64,000 nucleotides of DNA from Mesorhizobium sp. LMG 17147 (GCF_024297145.1 NZ_JANCTC010000006.1:124001-188000), one strand, 5' to 3'; counted from the first letter of the stretch, positions 18,117 to 27,605 are shown. The notes: generated by a model from the sequence alone, not told the origin. Program-made: numbers and translations.

Positions 18117-19060
18117 TACCTGCCTCTCAGGCGCGGATCGACCACCGCATAGGAGAGATCGACAATGAAATTGACGACGATGACGGCGGCAACCAGCAGC
18201 ATGACGACGCTCTCGACCACGATCAGGTCACGCTGATTGATCGCCTGGAACACCAGCCGGCCGAGGCCGGGCAAATAGAAGACGTTCTCGATGATGATGG
18301 TACCGGCAAGCAGGAAAGCGAATTGCAGGCCTAGAATGGTGACCACCGGGATCATGGCGTTGCGCAGCGCATGCCGCCACAAGACAAGGCGATAGGGCAG
18401 GCCCTTGGCACGGGCGGTTCGGATGTAGTCCTCGTTCAGCACTTCGATCAGCGCCGAGCGGGTGACCCGGGCGAGGATCGCCGCCTGTGGCAGAGCGAGG
18501 GCGACCGCCGGCAGAAGCAGCGATTTCAGTGCCGGCAAGACGCCGGCGCTCCAGCCGGGAAAGCCGCCGCCCGGCACCAGCCGCAGCCAGACGGCGAACA
18601 GATAAATCAGCATCAGCGCAAACCAGAAATTGGGCACGGCGACGCCAAGCTGGGCGGCACCCATCGCGATCGTGTCGCCGGCCCGGCCGTGCCGGCTGGC
18701 GGAAAACAGTCCGACCGGAATGGCAATGATGGTGGACAGCGCCAGCGCCATCAGTGCCAGCGGCAGCGAGACGACGAGGCGCTCACGGACCAGATCGATG
18801 ACCGGCACCGAATAGGTGTAGGAACGGCCGAAATCGAGGCTCAGCAAGCCGCCGGCCCAATGCAGATAGCGCAGCACGACGGGAGCGTTGAGACCCATCT
18901 GGTTGCGCAGCAATTCGATCTGGTCGGCGCTGGCGTTCAGGCCAAGCATCAGCCGTGCCGGGTCGCCGGGAATGATTTCCAGCACGGCAAACACCACCAT
19001 CGAGGCCAGAACCAGCGTGACGACGGCGATGGCGAGCCGCTTGAGGAGGTAGGCGGTCAT
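18116..19060 (-). CDS. Peptide-type ABC transporter permease (DppB-like)
   Basis: A 314-residue permease beginning MTAYLLKRLAIAVVTLVLAS, the usual N-terminal helix of DppB/OppB. The EDYIRTARAKGLPYRLVLWRHALRN segment is the EAA loop. It is coupled to the DppC-like gene by a one-base stop/start overlap. The gap of 250 bp to the binding-protein gene holds an inverted repeat that may weaken readthrough, so that the binding protein exceeds the permeases. Confidence 0.92.
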   Translation of the reverse strand: MTAYLLKRLAIAVVTLVLASMVVFAVLEIIPGDPARLMLGLNASADQIELLRNQMGLNAPVVLRYLHWAGGLLSLDFGRSYTYSVPVIDLVRERLVVSLPLALMALALSTIIAIPVGLFSASRHGRAGDTIAMGAAQLGVAVPNFWFALMLIYLFAVWLRLVPGGGFPGWSAGVLPALKSLLLPAVALALPQAAILARVTRSALIEVLNEDYIRTARAKGLPYRLVLWRHALRNAMIPVVTILGLQFAFLLAGTIIIENVFYLPGLGRLVFQAINQRDLIVVESVVMLLVAAVIVVNFIVDLSYAVVDPRLRGR

Positions 19061-19130
19061 GGACGTTGAGGAACCGCTGTGTTGGCGAACGCAAAAACCA
19101 GGCGAAGCTTGCGTTCCCGCCCACCCTTTG

Positions 19131-19260
19131 TGCCGGACATCTCCCCCTCAAGCGGGGAGATTGAGCCCTCATCGCCACTTTCGCTAACCACTAGCGTTGC
19201 AAGGACAGAGCCAGCGTGGAAACGGCCAGTCTCCCCCCTTGAGGGGGAGATGTCCGGCAG
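19131..19260. repeat. Long inverted intergenic repeat of rhizobial palindrome type
   Basis: The left arm (19131-19161) starts TGCCGGACATCTCCCCCTCA and continues through a G-run to GAGA; the right arm (19230-19260) is its reverse complement with one mismatch. About 65 bases separate them. Each arm also holds its own short C-run/G-run hairpin. It fills the gap between the binding-protein gene and the first permease. I recognise this type as a common Mesorhizobium intergenic repeat. Confidence 0.8.
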
Positions 19261-19310
19261 GACAGAGGGGGGTATGACGGAGTGCAACTTTCGCCCCTTC
19301 TGTCAGCGCC

Positions 19311-20789
19311 TCAATCCGTCCACTTCACCTTGGTCAGGTCGTTGGCCTGGATCGGGGCGTTTTCCCACAGGCCCTGCAGTTTGGCGTCCCAGACGCCGAC
19401 CTTCGGCAATTCGTACAGGAAGCCGACCACGGCGTCATCTGCCAGGACCTTCTGCGCCTCGCCAAGCAGCGTCGTGCGCTTGGCCTCATCGGAGGTAAGG
19501 TTCAGCTCCTCGATGATCTTGTCGAAGGCCGGATTGTCGTAGTTGAAGTAATAGTCCTTACGCGAATAGATATCGATGTCGTTGGGCTCGGTATGGGAAA
19601 CGATGGTCAGGTCGTAATCCTTCTTGGTGAAGACCTGGTCCAGCCATTGCGCCCATTCAACCGGTATGATCTCGAGATCGACGCCGATTTCGCGAAGCTC
19701 GGAGGCGATGATCTCGCCACCGAGCCGCGCGTAGGAGGGTGGCGGCAGCTTGAGCGTCGCCTTGAAGCCATTCTCCAGGCCGGCTTCCTTCAGCAATTCC
19801 TTGGCCTTCTCCACATTGTGCGGATAGAGGCCGGTGAGGTCGACATAGGCCTTGCTGGCGGGCGACATGTGCGAGCCGATCGGCACGCCGAGGCCGGCCG
19901 AGGCGCCGTCGATGATCGCCTTGCGATCGAGCGCAAAGGAAATCGCCTGCCTGACCTGTAGCTTGTCGAACGGCGGCTTCTTGTTGTTGATCGACAGGAT
20001 GGTTTCACCCTCGGTCGAGCCGATCACCACCTTGAAGCGTGGGTCGTCCTTGACCTGGGCGACGCTGTCGGGGTCGAAGAACGGAAAGGCCTGAACGTCG
20101 CCGGAAAGCAGCGCCGGAACGGCGGCGGCGGCATCCGGAATGATGCGGAACTCGGCCTTGTCGAGGAATACCGGGGCGCCCCAGTAATTGTCCGACTTGA
20201 CCAGCGTGATCGATGAGCCCTTGGCCCAGTTCTGGAACTTGAATGGGCCGGTGCCAACAGGCTTTTCCTTGTTGGTGTCGGCTGTCTCAGGCGCCACGAT
20301 AACCGCGTCGCCCCAGCCCATATTGTACAGGAACGAGCCTTGCGGGTTCTTCAGCGTGACCTTTACCGTCGCGGGATCGACAACCTCGACCTTGTCGATG
20401 GCGGCAAACAGGCCCTTTTGCGCGTTGACGGAATTTTCGGCGCGGGCACGGTCGAGCGAGAATTTCACGTCGTCGGCGTTGAAGTCGGTGCCGTCATGGA
20501 ATTTCACGCCGGTATGCAGCTTGAAAATGTAGACCTTGCCGTCGTCGGAAATGCTCCAGCTTTCCGCGAGATCGGGCAGCACCTCGCCGTTCGGGCCGAT
20601 GCGGGTCAGCCCCTCGAAGACATTGGCATAGAGTACCTCGTCGATTGCCGCGGCGGCACCCGCGGTCGGGTCGAGATGCGGGGGTTCGAGCGTAATGCCG
20701 ATGACCAGGTCGGTGCGCGCGGCCATCGCCGAGGTTCCGGCGGCCAACGCCAGCGCCGCGGCGGCCAGAATGGTTTTCCACAATTTCAT
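19311..20789 (-). CDS. Peptide-type ABC transporter substrate-binding protein
   Basis: A 492-residue periplasmic binding protein of the DppA/OppA class (SBP family 5). It has a cleavable signal, MKLWKTILAAAALALAAGTSAMA, followed by the class opening (LVIGITLEPPHLDPTAGA) and a segment like AESWSISDDGKVYIFKLHTGVKFHDG. The ATG at 20789 has GGGGAG upstream; a start four codons earlier lacks this. It is followed by the permease and ATPase genes and preceded by the M20 deacylase, so all five form one operon. The ligand could be a dipeptide or an N-acylated amino acid. Confidence 0.9.
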   Translation of the reverse strand: MKLWKTILAAAALALAAGTSAMAARTDLVIGITLEPPHLDPTAGAAAAIDEVLYANVFEGLTRIGPNGEVLPDLAESWSISDDGKVYIFKLHTGVKFHDGTDFNADDVKFSLDRARAENSVNAQKGLFAAIDKVEVVDPATVKVTLKNPQGSFLYNMGWGDAVIVAPETADTNKEKPVGTGPFKFQNWAKGSSITLVKSDNYWGAPVFLDKAEFRIIPDAAAAVPALLSGDVQAFPFFDPDSVAQVKDDPRFKVVIGSTEGETILSINNKKPPFDKLQVRQAISFALDRKAIIDGASAGLGVPIGSHMSPASKAYVDLTGLYPHNVEKAKELLKEAGLENGFKATLKLPPPSYARLGGEIIASELREIGVDLEIIPVEWAQWLDQVFTKKDYDLTIVSHTEPNDIDIYSRKDYYFNYDNPAFDKIIEELNLTSDEAKRTTLLGEAQKVLADDAVVGFLYELPKVGVWDAKLQGLWENAPIQANDLTKVKWTD

Positions 20790-20919
20790 CGTGCAACTCC
20801 CCAAATCTAAAACACCTGCTCAAACCCGGCCGGATAGAAGCGTGAATTCGCCGCCGAGTAAATTGCGTTTCGTACCGTCGGCGATCGCCGGGAGGAATGT
20901 TTTTTCGCCCATGGCCGGA

Positions 20920-22209
20920 TCATCGCGGGCCGGCGTCCCTCAGCAGAACGTCGAGGCCGATCGCCATCACCTTTGCCGAGTCCAGCATGTCGGCAATGCC
21001 GACCCATTCATCGGGCCGGTGGGCGAGATCGAGGATGCCCGGGCCATAGGCGATGCAGTCATAGATGTGGCCGATACGGGCGATGTGCTTCTGGTCGTAA
21101 GTGCCGGGCGAAATCACGTAATCCGGTTCGCGGTCGAATATCTCCATGATGCCTTGCGCGACCGCCTTAACCACCGGCGCGTCGCGCTCGGTCATCAGCG
21201 GCAGCACCTCCATCAGATCGCGGATTTCGTAGTCGAACTTTTTGCGCTCGCGCTTCAGCCGTTCGAGGATATCGGTCACCTCGCTCTTGACCGTAGCGAG
21301 ATCCTCTTCGAGCAGGAAGCGGCGGTCGATGGTCAGCCGGCAGGAATCGGGCACGTTGGGCGAGGGCAGGCCGGGCCGGAAATCCTCCGTCTGGCCGCCA
21401 TGGACCGAGTTGATGTTCATGGTTGAGCGTCTCGCGCCTTCGGGCACGACCGGCATGCGCGTCATCTTGCGATCGAGCGCCGGAAACAATTCGTCCTCGA
21501 AGGCGCGCAGCACGGCGCCCATATGGCGCACCGCATTGTCGCCGAGGAACGGCATCGAGCCGTGCGCGATCTCGCCCCTGGTCTCGATCTCCGCCCACCA
21601 GACGCCGCGATGGCCAAGGCAGATGCGATCCTTGTTGAGCGGTTCGGGAATGATGACGTGGTCGACCTTCGGCCTGGAGAAATAGCCGAGCTTGGCCAGA
21701 TGCGCGACGCCGCCAAAGCCGCCGGACTCCTCGTCGACCGTGCCTGAAATCTCGATGGCGCCCGGGAAATCGGGAAAGACCTCCATGAAGGCTTCAGCGG
21801 CGATGATCGAGGCGGCAAGCCCGCCTTTCATGTCGCAAGCGCCGCGGCCATAGACCTTGCCATCTTTGACGATGCCGGCGAACGGATCGAGGCTCCAGCC
21901 GTCGCCGGGCTCGACGACGTCGATATGCGAATTGAAGTGCACGCAAGCACCCGCCGCCCGGCCATCGAAGCGGGCGACGACGTTGACGCGCGGGTAACGG
22001 TCAGTGTCGCCAGGCGTGCCCTCGGCACGGATGAAGTCGATCTCAAAACCACGCTTCTTCAGCCGCGCGCCGATATATTCGGCACATGGCCGATAGGCTT
22101 CGCCGGGCGGATTGATGGTCGGAAAGCGGATCAGATCCGCAGTCAGTGCAACCAGATCATCGGCTCGGTCCTCGATAGCCTTGAGGAGCCGTTTGTTCGG
22201 TTCGTTCAT
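20920..22209 (-). CDS. M20-family deacylase/peptidase (ArgE/DapE-like)
   Basis: A 429-residue zinc-dependent amidohydrolase. The metal ligands are visible in HFNSHIDVV, in the bridging ACDMKGGLAASI and catalytic GTVDEESGGFGG segments, and in VIIPEP; a dimerisation lid domain lies between. It cleaves an acyl or peptide bond; members include acetylornithine deacetylase and succinyl-diaminopimelate desuccinylase, but the substrate is open. Being first in an operon with a peptide-type importer, it probably processes what the importer brings in. The ATG at 22209 lacks a clear ribosome site; a TTG at 22245 is the alternative start. Confidence 0.88.
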   Translation of the reverse strand: MNEPNKRLLKAIEDRADDLVALTADLIRFPTINPPGEAYRPCAEYIGARLKKRGFEIDFIRAEGTPGDTDRYPRVNVVARFDGRAAGACVHFNSHIDVVEPGDGWSLDPFAGIVKDGKVYGRGACDMKGGLAASIIAAEAFMEVFPDFPGAIEISGTVDEESGGFGGVAHLAKLGYFSRPKVDHVIIPEPLNKDRICLGHRGVWWAEIETRGEIAHGSMPFLGDNAVRHMGAVLRAFEDELFPALDRKMTRMPVVPEGARRSTMNINSVHGGQTEDFRPGLPSPNVPDSCRLTIDRRFLLEEDLATVKSEVTDILERLKRERKKFDYEIRDLMEVLPLMTERDAPVVKAVAQGIMEIFDREPDYVISPGTYDQKHIARIGHIYDCIAYGPGILDLAHRPDEWVGIADMLDSAKVMAIGLDVLLRDAGPR

Positions 22210-22431
22210 TCGGCGAATTGAGCAGCGGATGAGGGGGTTTTGCAAGCCCGATGGCGAATTGCCAGGCGATTGCGTGTCGTTACGGCAACTATTGCGGGAA
22301 ATCGTTCAAATTCGCTGCTTGGGATTGGTGAAATCGTCAGGGAGTAAGTGTTAGCTCGCTGGCTTGCCATCAAAACGCTGGAGAACAGCGTGAGGGCAGG
22401 CAGGCAAGGGGCATCAAAGGGGTTTGATAGC

Positions 22432-22860
22432 ATGAAAAACACTGTTCTCATGGCAGCGGCATTAGTAGCGATGCTGTTCGGTTCGTCGTTCGAGAGCCGT
22501 GCGGCCAGCCTGGTCGCGAACATCGATATTTCCTCACAGACGATGACGGTAAGATACGGGCTGTCGTATTACCGGTGGAGCGTTTCCACCGCCCGCAAAG
22601 GCTACATCACGCCACGCGGCAGCTATCGTCCACAGCGGACGGCCCGGATGTGGTATTCGCGCAAATACGACATGTCGCCGATGCCCTATTCGGTGTTCTT
22701 CCGCGGCGGCTATGCCATCCACGGCACCGGCGCGATCCGGCAATTGGGGCGCCCGGCATCGCATGGCTGTGTGCGCCTTCACCCCAGCAACGCGGCCGCA
22801 TTCTATTCGATGGTGCGCAAAGCCGGCTTCGGCAATACGCGAATCCTCGTGACGAATTAG
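22432..22860 (+). CDS. L,D-transpeptidase (YkuD domain)
   Basis: A 142-residue exported enzyme that forms 3-3 cross-links in peptidoglycan or attaches proteins to it. A signal peptide (MKNTVLMAAALVAMLFGSS onward) is followed directly by a YkuD domain with the catalytic motif YAIHGTG, then SHGCVRLHP, whose cysteine is the nucleophile. It is a short single-domain form without a LysM or peptidoglycan-binding module. It stands alone, convergent with lpxXL, with a hairpin between the two genes. Confidence 0.92.
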   Translation: MKNTVLMAAALVAMLFGSSFESRAASLVANIDISSQTMTVRYGLSYYRWSVSTARKGYITPRGSYRPQRTARMWYSRKYDMSPMPYSVFFRGGYAIHGTGAIRQLGRPASHGCVRLHPSNAAAFYSMVRKAGFGNTRILVTN

Positions 22861-22880
22861 GGTCTGCTCCCCGGCCCGCA

Positions 22881-22907
22881 ACAAAAAACCCGCCGGAGCG
22901 GCGGGTT
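22881..22907 (-). terminator. Terminator at the end of the lpxXL operon
   Basis: An 8-bp stem (AACCCGCC at 22887-22894 with GGCGGGTT at 22900-22907) and a five-base loop. The A-run just before it gives a T-run on the minus strand, so it should end minus-strand transcription from lpxXL. It could also serve the transpeptidase gene on the plus strand, but less strongly. Confidence 0.75.
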
Positions 22908-23010
22908 CGTCGGGGCCAAATAGCACCATAACTAAATTTGTAGCATAGCTGCCGGCACAAAGCAAGAACAAAATACGTCAGTAGCGGAAAACGCTTGCTA
23001 TGGTTTCCGC

Positions 23011-24003
23011 TCAAGCGGCTTTGTCGCGCATTGTCGCCGGCCGACGCTTTTTGCGCTTGCTGATCTCCCAGCGCTTGTGGAACCACATCCACTGGCCGGG
23101 GTCTTCGCGCACCCAGCGCTCGACGACGTCGTTGAGCAGCTGGGTGGTGGCGGGGACGTCGACACTGCCGCCGGCGGTGCGCGGCAAGGTGAGCTTGTCC
23201 TCGATCTCGAGCCGGAAACGATTGTTCGGCAAGCGCACGCAGCGCGCCGGGTAGACATCGCAATCGTAGTGCCGCGCCAGGGTGCCGAGGACCCGGTTGC
23301 TCTCGCAGGGGCGGCCGAAGAATGTCGTCTCGAGCCCGCCGGTGAATTTCTGGTCTACCAGCACGCCGATATTGCCGCCCTTCTCCAGGACGGCCGCAAG
23401 CGCAAACGAGGCACCGGTCGAAGACGGCAGCAGCGATCCCATGCTCGAGCGGCGGGTCGAGAGGATGTAGTCGGCGAGGTAAGGGTTGTTGGGCGGGCGA
23501 AACAGCGCCGTGATGTTCATGCCGAAAGTCGCCGCCGCCACCGGCAGCAGCTCGAAATTGCCGAGATGCCCGGTGAAGACGATATGCGGCTTGTCCTCGC
23601 CCGCGATGCGCACGAAATGCTCCACGCCCTTGACCTCGACACGGCCCGGCTTCGTCGCAGCGGGATCGTAGTCGAACAAAGCATCGAGAAAGATGTATTC
23701 GGCGGCCAGGCGGGCCATGTTGCCCCACATGTCGGAAGCGATCGCTTCGATCTCGGCATCGCTTTTTTCCGGATAGGCCTGGCGCAGATTGTCGACCGCA
23801 ACCTGATGGCGCGCCACCCAAGGGCCGATGCGGCGGGCGGCGCGGTCGGCGAAATTGAGCGCGCTGTCGGGCGGCAGCAGGCGCAGCGCGGAGATGATGA
23901 TCATCGCGACCCGCGCGACCAGCCAGTAGTTGAACTGGCGAAGCCGCCTGCCATAGCGGAATCCCAGGTCCCTTCGGATCTTCTTGAAGGCGTTGCCGAT
24001 CAT
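23011..24003 (-). CDS. lpxXL: Lipid A acyltransferase, very-long-chain type
   Basis: A 330-residue inner-membrane-associated acyltransferase of the LpxL/HtrB family. The catalytic HX4E motif is in GHLGNFELLP, and the substrate-contact segment is FRPPNNP. In rhizobia the copy encoded beside acpXL transfers the 27-hydroxyoctacosanoate chain from AcpXL to lipid A. The ATG at 24003 (MIGNAFKKIRRDLG) follows the dehydrogenase stop almost directly; a longer open frame upstream overlaps that gene and is rejected. Its position as the last gene of the acpXL operon supports the symbol. Confidence 0.9.
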   Translation of the reverse strand: MIGNAFKKIRRDLGFRYGRRLRQFNYWLVARVAMIIISALRLLPPDSALNFADRAARRIGPWVARHQVAVDNLRQAYPEKSDAEIEAIASDMWGNMARLAAEYIFLDALFDYDPAATKPGRVEVKGVEHFVRIAGEDKPHIVFTGHLGNFELLPVAAATFGMNITALFRPPNNPYLADYILSTRRSSMGSLLPSSTGASFALAAVLEKGGNIGVLVDQKFTGGLETTFFGRPCESNRVLGTLARHYDCDVYPARCVRLPNNRFRLEIEDKLTLPRTAGGSVDVPATTQLLNDVVERWVREDPGQWMWFHKRWEISKRKKRRPATMRDKAA

Positions 24004-24005
24004 TC

Positions 24006-25034
24006 TCAGCCGACGCGCAGGATGATCTTGCCGAAGACGTCGCGGCCTTCCATGCGTTTCAGCGCCGCATCGATGCCGTCGAAGCCGACCTCGGTGTCGA
24101 TCACCGGCGCGACCAGGCCCGCCGCCATCTTCTGCATGGCGTCGGCCATGTTTTCCATGCGGCAGCCGAACGAGCCGAGCAGCTTCAGCTGCTGCTGGAA
24201 CAACTGCATCAAATTGATCTGCGTCGACACGCCGGAGGTCGAGCCACAGGTGACCAGCCGGCCGCCGCGTTTGAGGCACAGCATGGACGCGGCAAAGGTG
24301 TCGGCGCCGACATGCTCGAACACCACGTCGACGCCCTTCTTCTTGGTCAGCTTGCGCACGACGCCCTCGAAGCGGTCGTCGCGGTAATTGATGACGTGGT
24401 CGGCGCCGAGCGCCTTGGCCTTGTCGATCTTGTCGTTCGAGCCGACGGTGGTGATGACCGTGCAGCCCATCTTCTTGGCCAGCTGAATGGCGGCGGAGCC
24501 GATCCCGGAGCCGCCGGCATGGACCAGTATCGTCTCGCCGGGCTGCAGCCGGGCATTGTCGAACAGCATGTGCTCGACCGTGCCGAAGGTGACAGGCGCC
24601 ACCGCCGCGCCGATTTCGCTCACGCCTGGCGGGGCGGGGACCAGAAGGCGCGCCGGCAGGTTGATCTTTTCCTGCGCAAAGCCGTCGAGATGGAAGCCGT
24701 GGACGCCCGAAACATGCTCGCAGAGATTGTCACGGCCTTCGCGGCAGGCGCGGCAAAGCCCGCAGGTGCGGGCGCCATAGATCGACACCAGCTGCCCGGG
24801 CACAAGGCTGGAAACGCCGGGGCCGACCGCCTCGACCTCGCCGGAGGCCTCGGCGCCGACGACCAGCGGCAGCTTGCGTTTGGCGAAGGCCATGCCCCGC
24901 CAGCCCCAGACATCGATGTGGTTCAGCGCCACGGCCTTGATGCGCAGTGTCACCTCGCCGAGCGAGGGCGGCGGCGGTGGCGGCAGGTCCACCGTTTCAA
25001 GCCGGCGATCCTCGATAAGTTGCAATGCGCGCAT
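24006..25034 (-). CDS. Zinc-type alcohol dehydrogenase/quinone oxidoreductase of the acpXL cluster
   Basis: A 342-residue medium-chain dehydrogenase. It has a structural zinc loop (CGLCRACREGRDNLCEHV), the catalytic-domain start VALNHIDVWGWRG and a coenzyme-binding GSGIGSAAIQLAKKMG segment. An equivalent gene is a regular member of rhizobial acpXL-lpxXL clusters, where a role in making or modifying the very-long-chain hydroxy fatty acid has been assumed; the precise reaction is not known to me. It is 36 bp from fabF1 and almost abuts lpxXL. Confidence 0.88.
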   Translation of the reverse strand: MRALQLIEDRRLETVDLPPPPPPSLGEVTLRIKAVALNHIDVWGWRGMAFAKRKLPLVVGAEASGEVEAVGPGVSSLVPGQLVSIYGARTCGLCRACREGRDNLCEHVSGVHGFHLDGFAQEKINLPARLLVPAPPGVSEIGAAVAPVTFGTVEHMLFDNARLQPGETILVHAGGSGIGSAAIQLAKKMGCTVITTVGSNDKIDKAKALGADHVINYRDDRFEGVVRKLTKKKGVDVVFEHVGADTFAASMLCLKRGGRLVTCGSTSGVSTQINLMQLFQQQLKLLGSFGCRMENMADAMQKMAAGLVAPVIDTEVGFDGIDAALKRMEGRDVFGKIILRVG

Positions 25035-25070
25035 GGTGCCTGTCGGTTCAGTCCGGCTGAAAAAGGTCGC

Positions 25071-26342
25071 TTAGACCGGTTCCCGCGCCATGACAAGGCA
25101 GGTGTTCTGGCCGCCGAAGCCGAAGGAGTTCGACAGGACCGTGCCGACCTCGGCGTTGCGCTTGGCGTTCGGCACCACGTCGAGCACGATCGCCGGGTCG
25201 GGATTGTCATAGTTGATGGTCGGCGGAATGACGCTTTCACGCATCGTCATCAGCGAAAATGCGGCCTCGACGGCACCGGCAGCCGATAGGGTGTGGCCAA
25301 TCATCGACTTGTTCGACGAGACCGGCATCGATGAGATCCGCTCGCCGAATACCGTCGACAGCGACAAGTGCTCCATCTTGTCGTTTTCGGGCGTCGAGGT
25401 GCCATGGGCATTGACATAATCGATCCCGTCCTCGCTCAAGCCGGCATCGGCAAGAGCGGCGCGCACCGCCGCGATCGCCGGCGAACCGTCCGGCTTGGAG
25501 CGGGTGCGATGGAAGTCGTCGGCCTTTTCGCCGCAGCCGCGCAATATACCGAGAACGGTGGCGCCGCGGGCAAGTGCTGCCTCCAGTGATTCCAGCACAA
25601 GGGCGCCCGAGCCTTCGGCCAGCACGAAGCCGTCGCGGTCCTTGGAGAAGGGTTTTGAGGCCTTTTCGGGGATGTCGTTATGGGTGGAGAGCGCGGACAG
25701 AAGCGAGAAGCGGATCAGCGCCTCGGCGGTTGCCGAGCCGTCGGCGCCGATCGACAGCGCCCTGTCGCATTCGCCGCGGCGGATCGCCTCGACACCGAGC
25801 TGGATCGCCGTGGCGCCCGAAGCGCAGGCGGTCGACAGCGTGATCGGCAGGCCACGCGTGCCGAAACGGTCGGCAAGCCGGTCGGCGATCGAGCCGAACT
25901 GGGTGGTCTCGAAGATGTCGAGTTCCCTGAGGCCGCGCGCTACCCGCAGCAGCCTCTCTGCACCGGTGTCGTGCGTGTCGGAATTGTAGAGCGAAAAGCG
26001 CTCGCTCCAGTCGAGCTCGACCGGCGGCGAAGCGAGGAAGAGCGGTCCGCCGAAATCGCCGGCATCGAGGCCGGCCTCCGACATCGCTTCCTGGGCGGCG
26101 GTTTCGGCAAGCTCATAGGTGAGAAGACTGGCGCCCTTGGAACTCGACGGCAGAAAATCGACCATGCCGGAGATGCGGGTGTTGAGATGATCGACCGGGA
26201 AGCGGGTGATCGGATGGATGCCGGATTTGCCTGACGTAAGTGCCGCCCAATTGTCGGCTTTTCCGACACCGAGCGACGTCACCACGCCGATGCCGGTGAC
26301 CGCGACGATAGGCCTGCCCATATGGTCGTTCAGATTGGCCAT
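25071..26342 (-). CDS. fabF1XL: 3-oxoacyl-ACP synthase (KAS II type) of the very-long-chain cluster
   Basis: A 423-residue condensing enzyme that elongates acyl chains by two carbons. The complete triad is present: Cys173 in LSTACASGATAI, histidine in NAHGTSTPEND, and Lys/His in SNKSMIGHTLSAAG. It ends with the NSFGFGGQNT loop typical of KAS II. It probably acts with the cysteine-less paralogue encoded just upstream on chains carried by AcpXL. The gap to that gene is 75 bp. Confidence 0.92.
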   Translation of the reverse strand: MANLNDHMGRPIVAVTGIGVVTSLGVGKADNWAALTSGKSGIHPITRFPVDHLNTRISGMVDFLPSSSKGASLLTYELAETAAQEAMSEAGLDAGDFGGPLFLASPPVELDWSERFSLYNSDTHDTGAERLLRVARGLRELDIFETTQFGSIADRLADRFGTRGLPITLSTACASGATAIQLGVEAIRRGECDRALSIGADGSATAEALIRFSLLSALSTHNDIPEKASKPFSKDRDGFVLAEGSGALVLESLEAALARGATVLGILRGCGEKADDFHRTRSKPDGSPAIAAVRAALADAGLSEDGIDYVNAHGTSTPENDKMEHLSLSTVFGERISSMPVSSNKSMIGHTLSAAGAVEAAFSLMTMRESVIPPTINYDNPDPAIVLDVVPNAKRNAEVGTVLSNSFGFGGQNTCLVMAREPV

Positions 26343-26417
26343 TTGTTGTCCAAAAACCTGTTTCTCTTGCAGTAATCGGATCGCCCGAAAACCGCATCAC
26401 GATTTCGGTCCGATGCT

Positions 26418-27605
26418 CTAGGCGGCTTTGATCAGCGCCATGCCCTCGAATTGGTGATAGCCGATCGCCGTTGCAAGGACGGTCTTCGGGACGCCGGCAA
26501 ACGGTTTTTCGACTGTGGCGTCGAAGACAGGGTAGGCCGCCTTGCGGTCGACAGCCAGGGCCGCCAGCGCAACGGCAAAGGGGAACTGCGCTTCCTTCAG
26601 GTGGCCGGTCAGCGTGGAAAAGCCGCGTGCGGCGATCGCCGGATTGGCCTCGAGTGCCGATTTCTCGGCGGCGGTCGCGGCATGGGCGCCCGAAGCGCCG
26701 GAGATCGCCAGCAGTTCGCCGTCCGGCAATGCGGCTTGCTTCAACAGCGCGGCGATCTCACCGTCGAGTTCGCCCCGTCGGCGCCTGGCACGACCGGACA
26801 GGACCGGGCCGAGTTCCGCGTAGATCTTCCGGCCACGGCGTTCCGCGTGCTCGCGCTGCTCCAGGACGAGAAACGCACCGCCGGATCCGGTCACCACACC
26901 GCCGCCTTCGGCGCCTTGCCTCTGCCAGACCGGCCGCCACGCGCCGCGATGCAGGTAGCCGGCCAGTTCATAGCCGAGCAGCATGTCGGAATGTTCGGTC
27001 TGAAAAGCGCCGCCGACCAGTATATGCGTCGACTGGCCGGAGCGGATGCGCGCGGTCGCCGTCTCGACCGCGGCAACGCCCGCACCTTCCTCGCCCATGA
27101 AGGTGCGCGACGACCCCGTCACCTTGTGGACGATCGAGATGTTGCCGGCGAGCAGGTTGGAAAGCTGTGCCAGAAACAGCGTCGGGCGCAATTCCGTGGT
27201 CAGCTTCTCGTTAAGCAGCACGTCGCGGTCATTGCGGCTTTCCGATGCCGCGAGAATGGCCGCATCGACCGCCTCGTCGCGCTCGCCGCCGCCGGCGGCC
27301 ACCACCATGTCCATGGTCGCGCAGAGTTCGTCATTGCCCTTGATGCCGGCATCGTCGAGCGCAAGGCCGGCCGCATAGGTGCCGAGCCTCTGCCAGGTCT
27401 CCATCTGCCGCTGGTCGCCGCGCTTGGCGATCTGCAGGTTCCAGTCGATCTCCGGCAGCGGATGGACCGTATAGGGCGAGAAGCGCGAGGCCTCCAGAAC
27501 CGGCTCAAGGCGCGGCTGGACAAGCTTTTGCCAATGCGCATCCGGACCCTCGCCCAGCGACGAGACAAGGCCGATGCCTGATATGACGACGTCGTGGGGG
27601 TTCAT
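26418..27605 (-). CDS. fabF2XL: KAS-like protein lacking the catalytic cysteine (FabF2 of the acpXL cluster)
   Basis: About 395 residues with an overall ketosynthase fold (VVISGIGLVSSLGEG at the N-terminus, LTGHLKEAQFPFAVA near the C-terminus). The nucleophile segment, normally TACASG, reads FMGEEGAG here with glycine at the cysteine position, and the NAHGT segment reads GASGAHAAT. This resembles chain-length-factor subunits of type II polyketide synthases, so I infer a heterodimer with FabF1. The start is uncertain: ATG 27605 lacks a ribosome site, whereas GTG 27647 overlaps the acpXL stop (GTGA) and would add 14 residues. Confidence 0.8.
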   Translation of the reverse strand: MNPHDVVISGIGLVSSLGEGPDAHWQKLVQPRLEPVLEASRFSPYTVHPLPEIDWNLQIAKRGDQRQMETWQRLGTYAAGLALDDAGIKGNDELCATMDMVVAAGGGERDEAVDAAILAASESRNDRDVLLNEKLTTELRPTLFLAQLSNLLAGNISIVHKVTGSSRTFMGEEGAGVAAVETATARIRSGQSTHILVGGAFQTEHSDMLLGYELAGYLHRGAWRPVWQRQGAEGGGVVTGSGGAFLVLEQREHAERRGRKIYAELGPVLSGRARRRRGELDGEIAALLKQAALPDGELLAISGASGAHAATAAEKSALEANPAIAARGFSTLTGHLKEAQFPFAVALAALAVDRKAAYPVFDATVEKPFAGVPKTVLATAIGYHQFEGMALIKAA

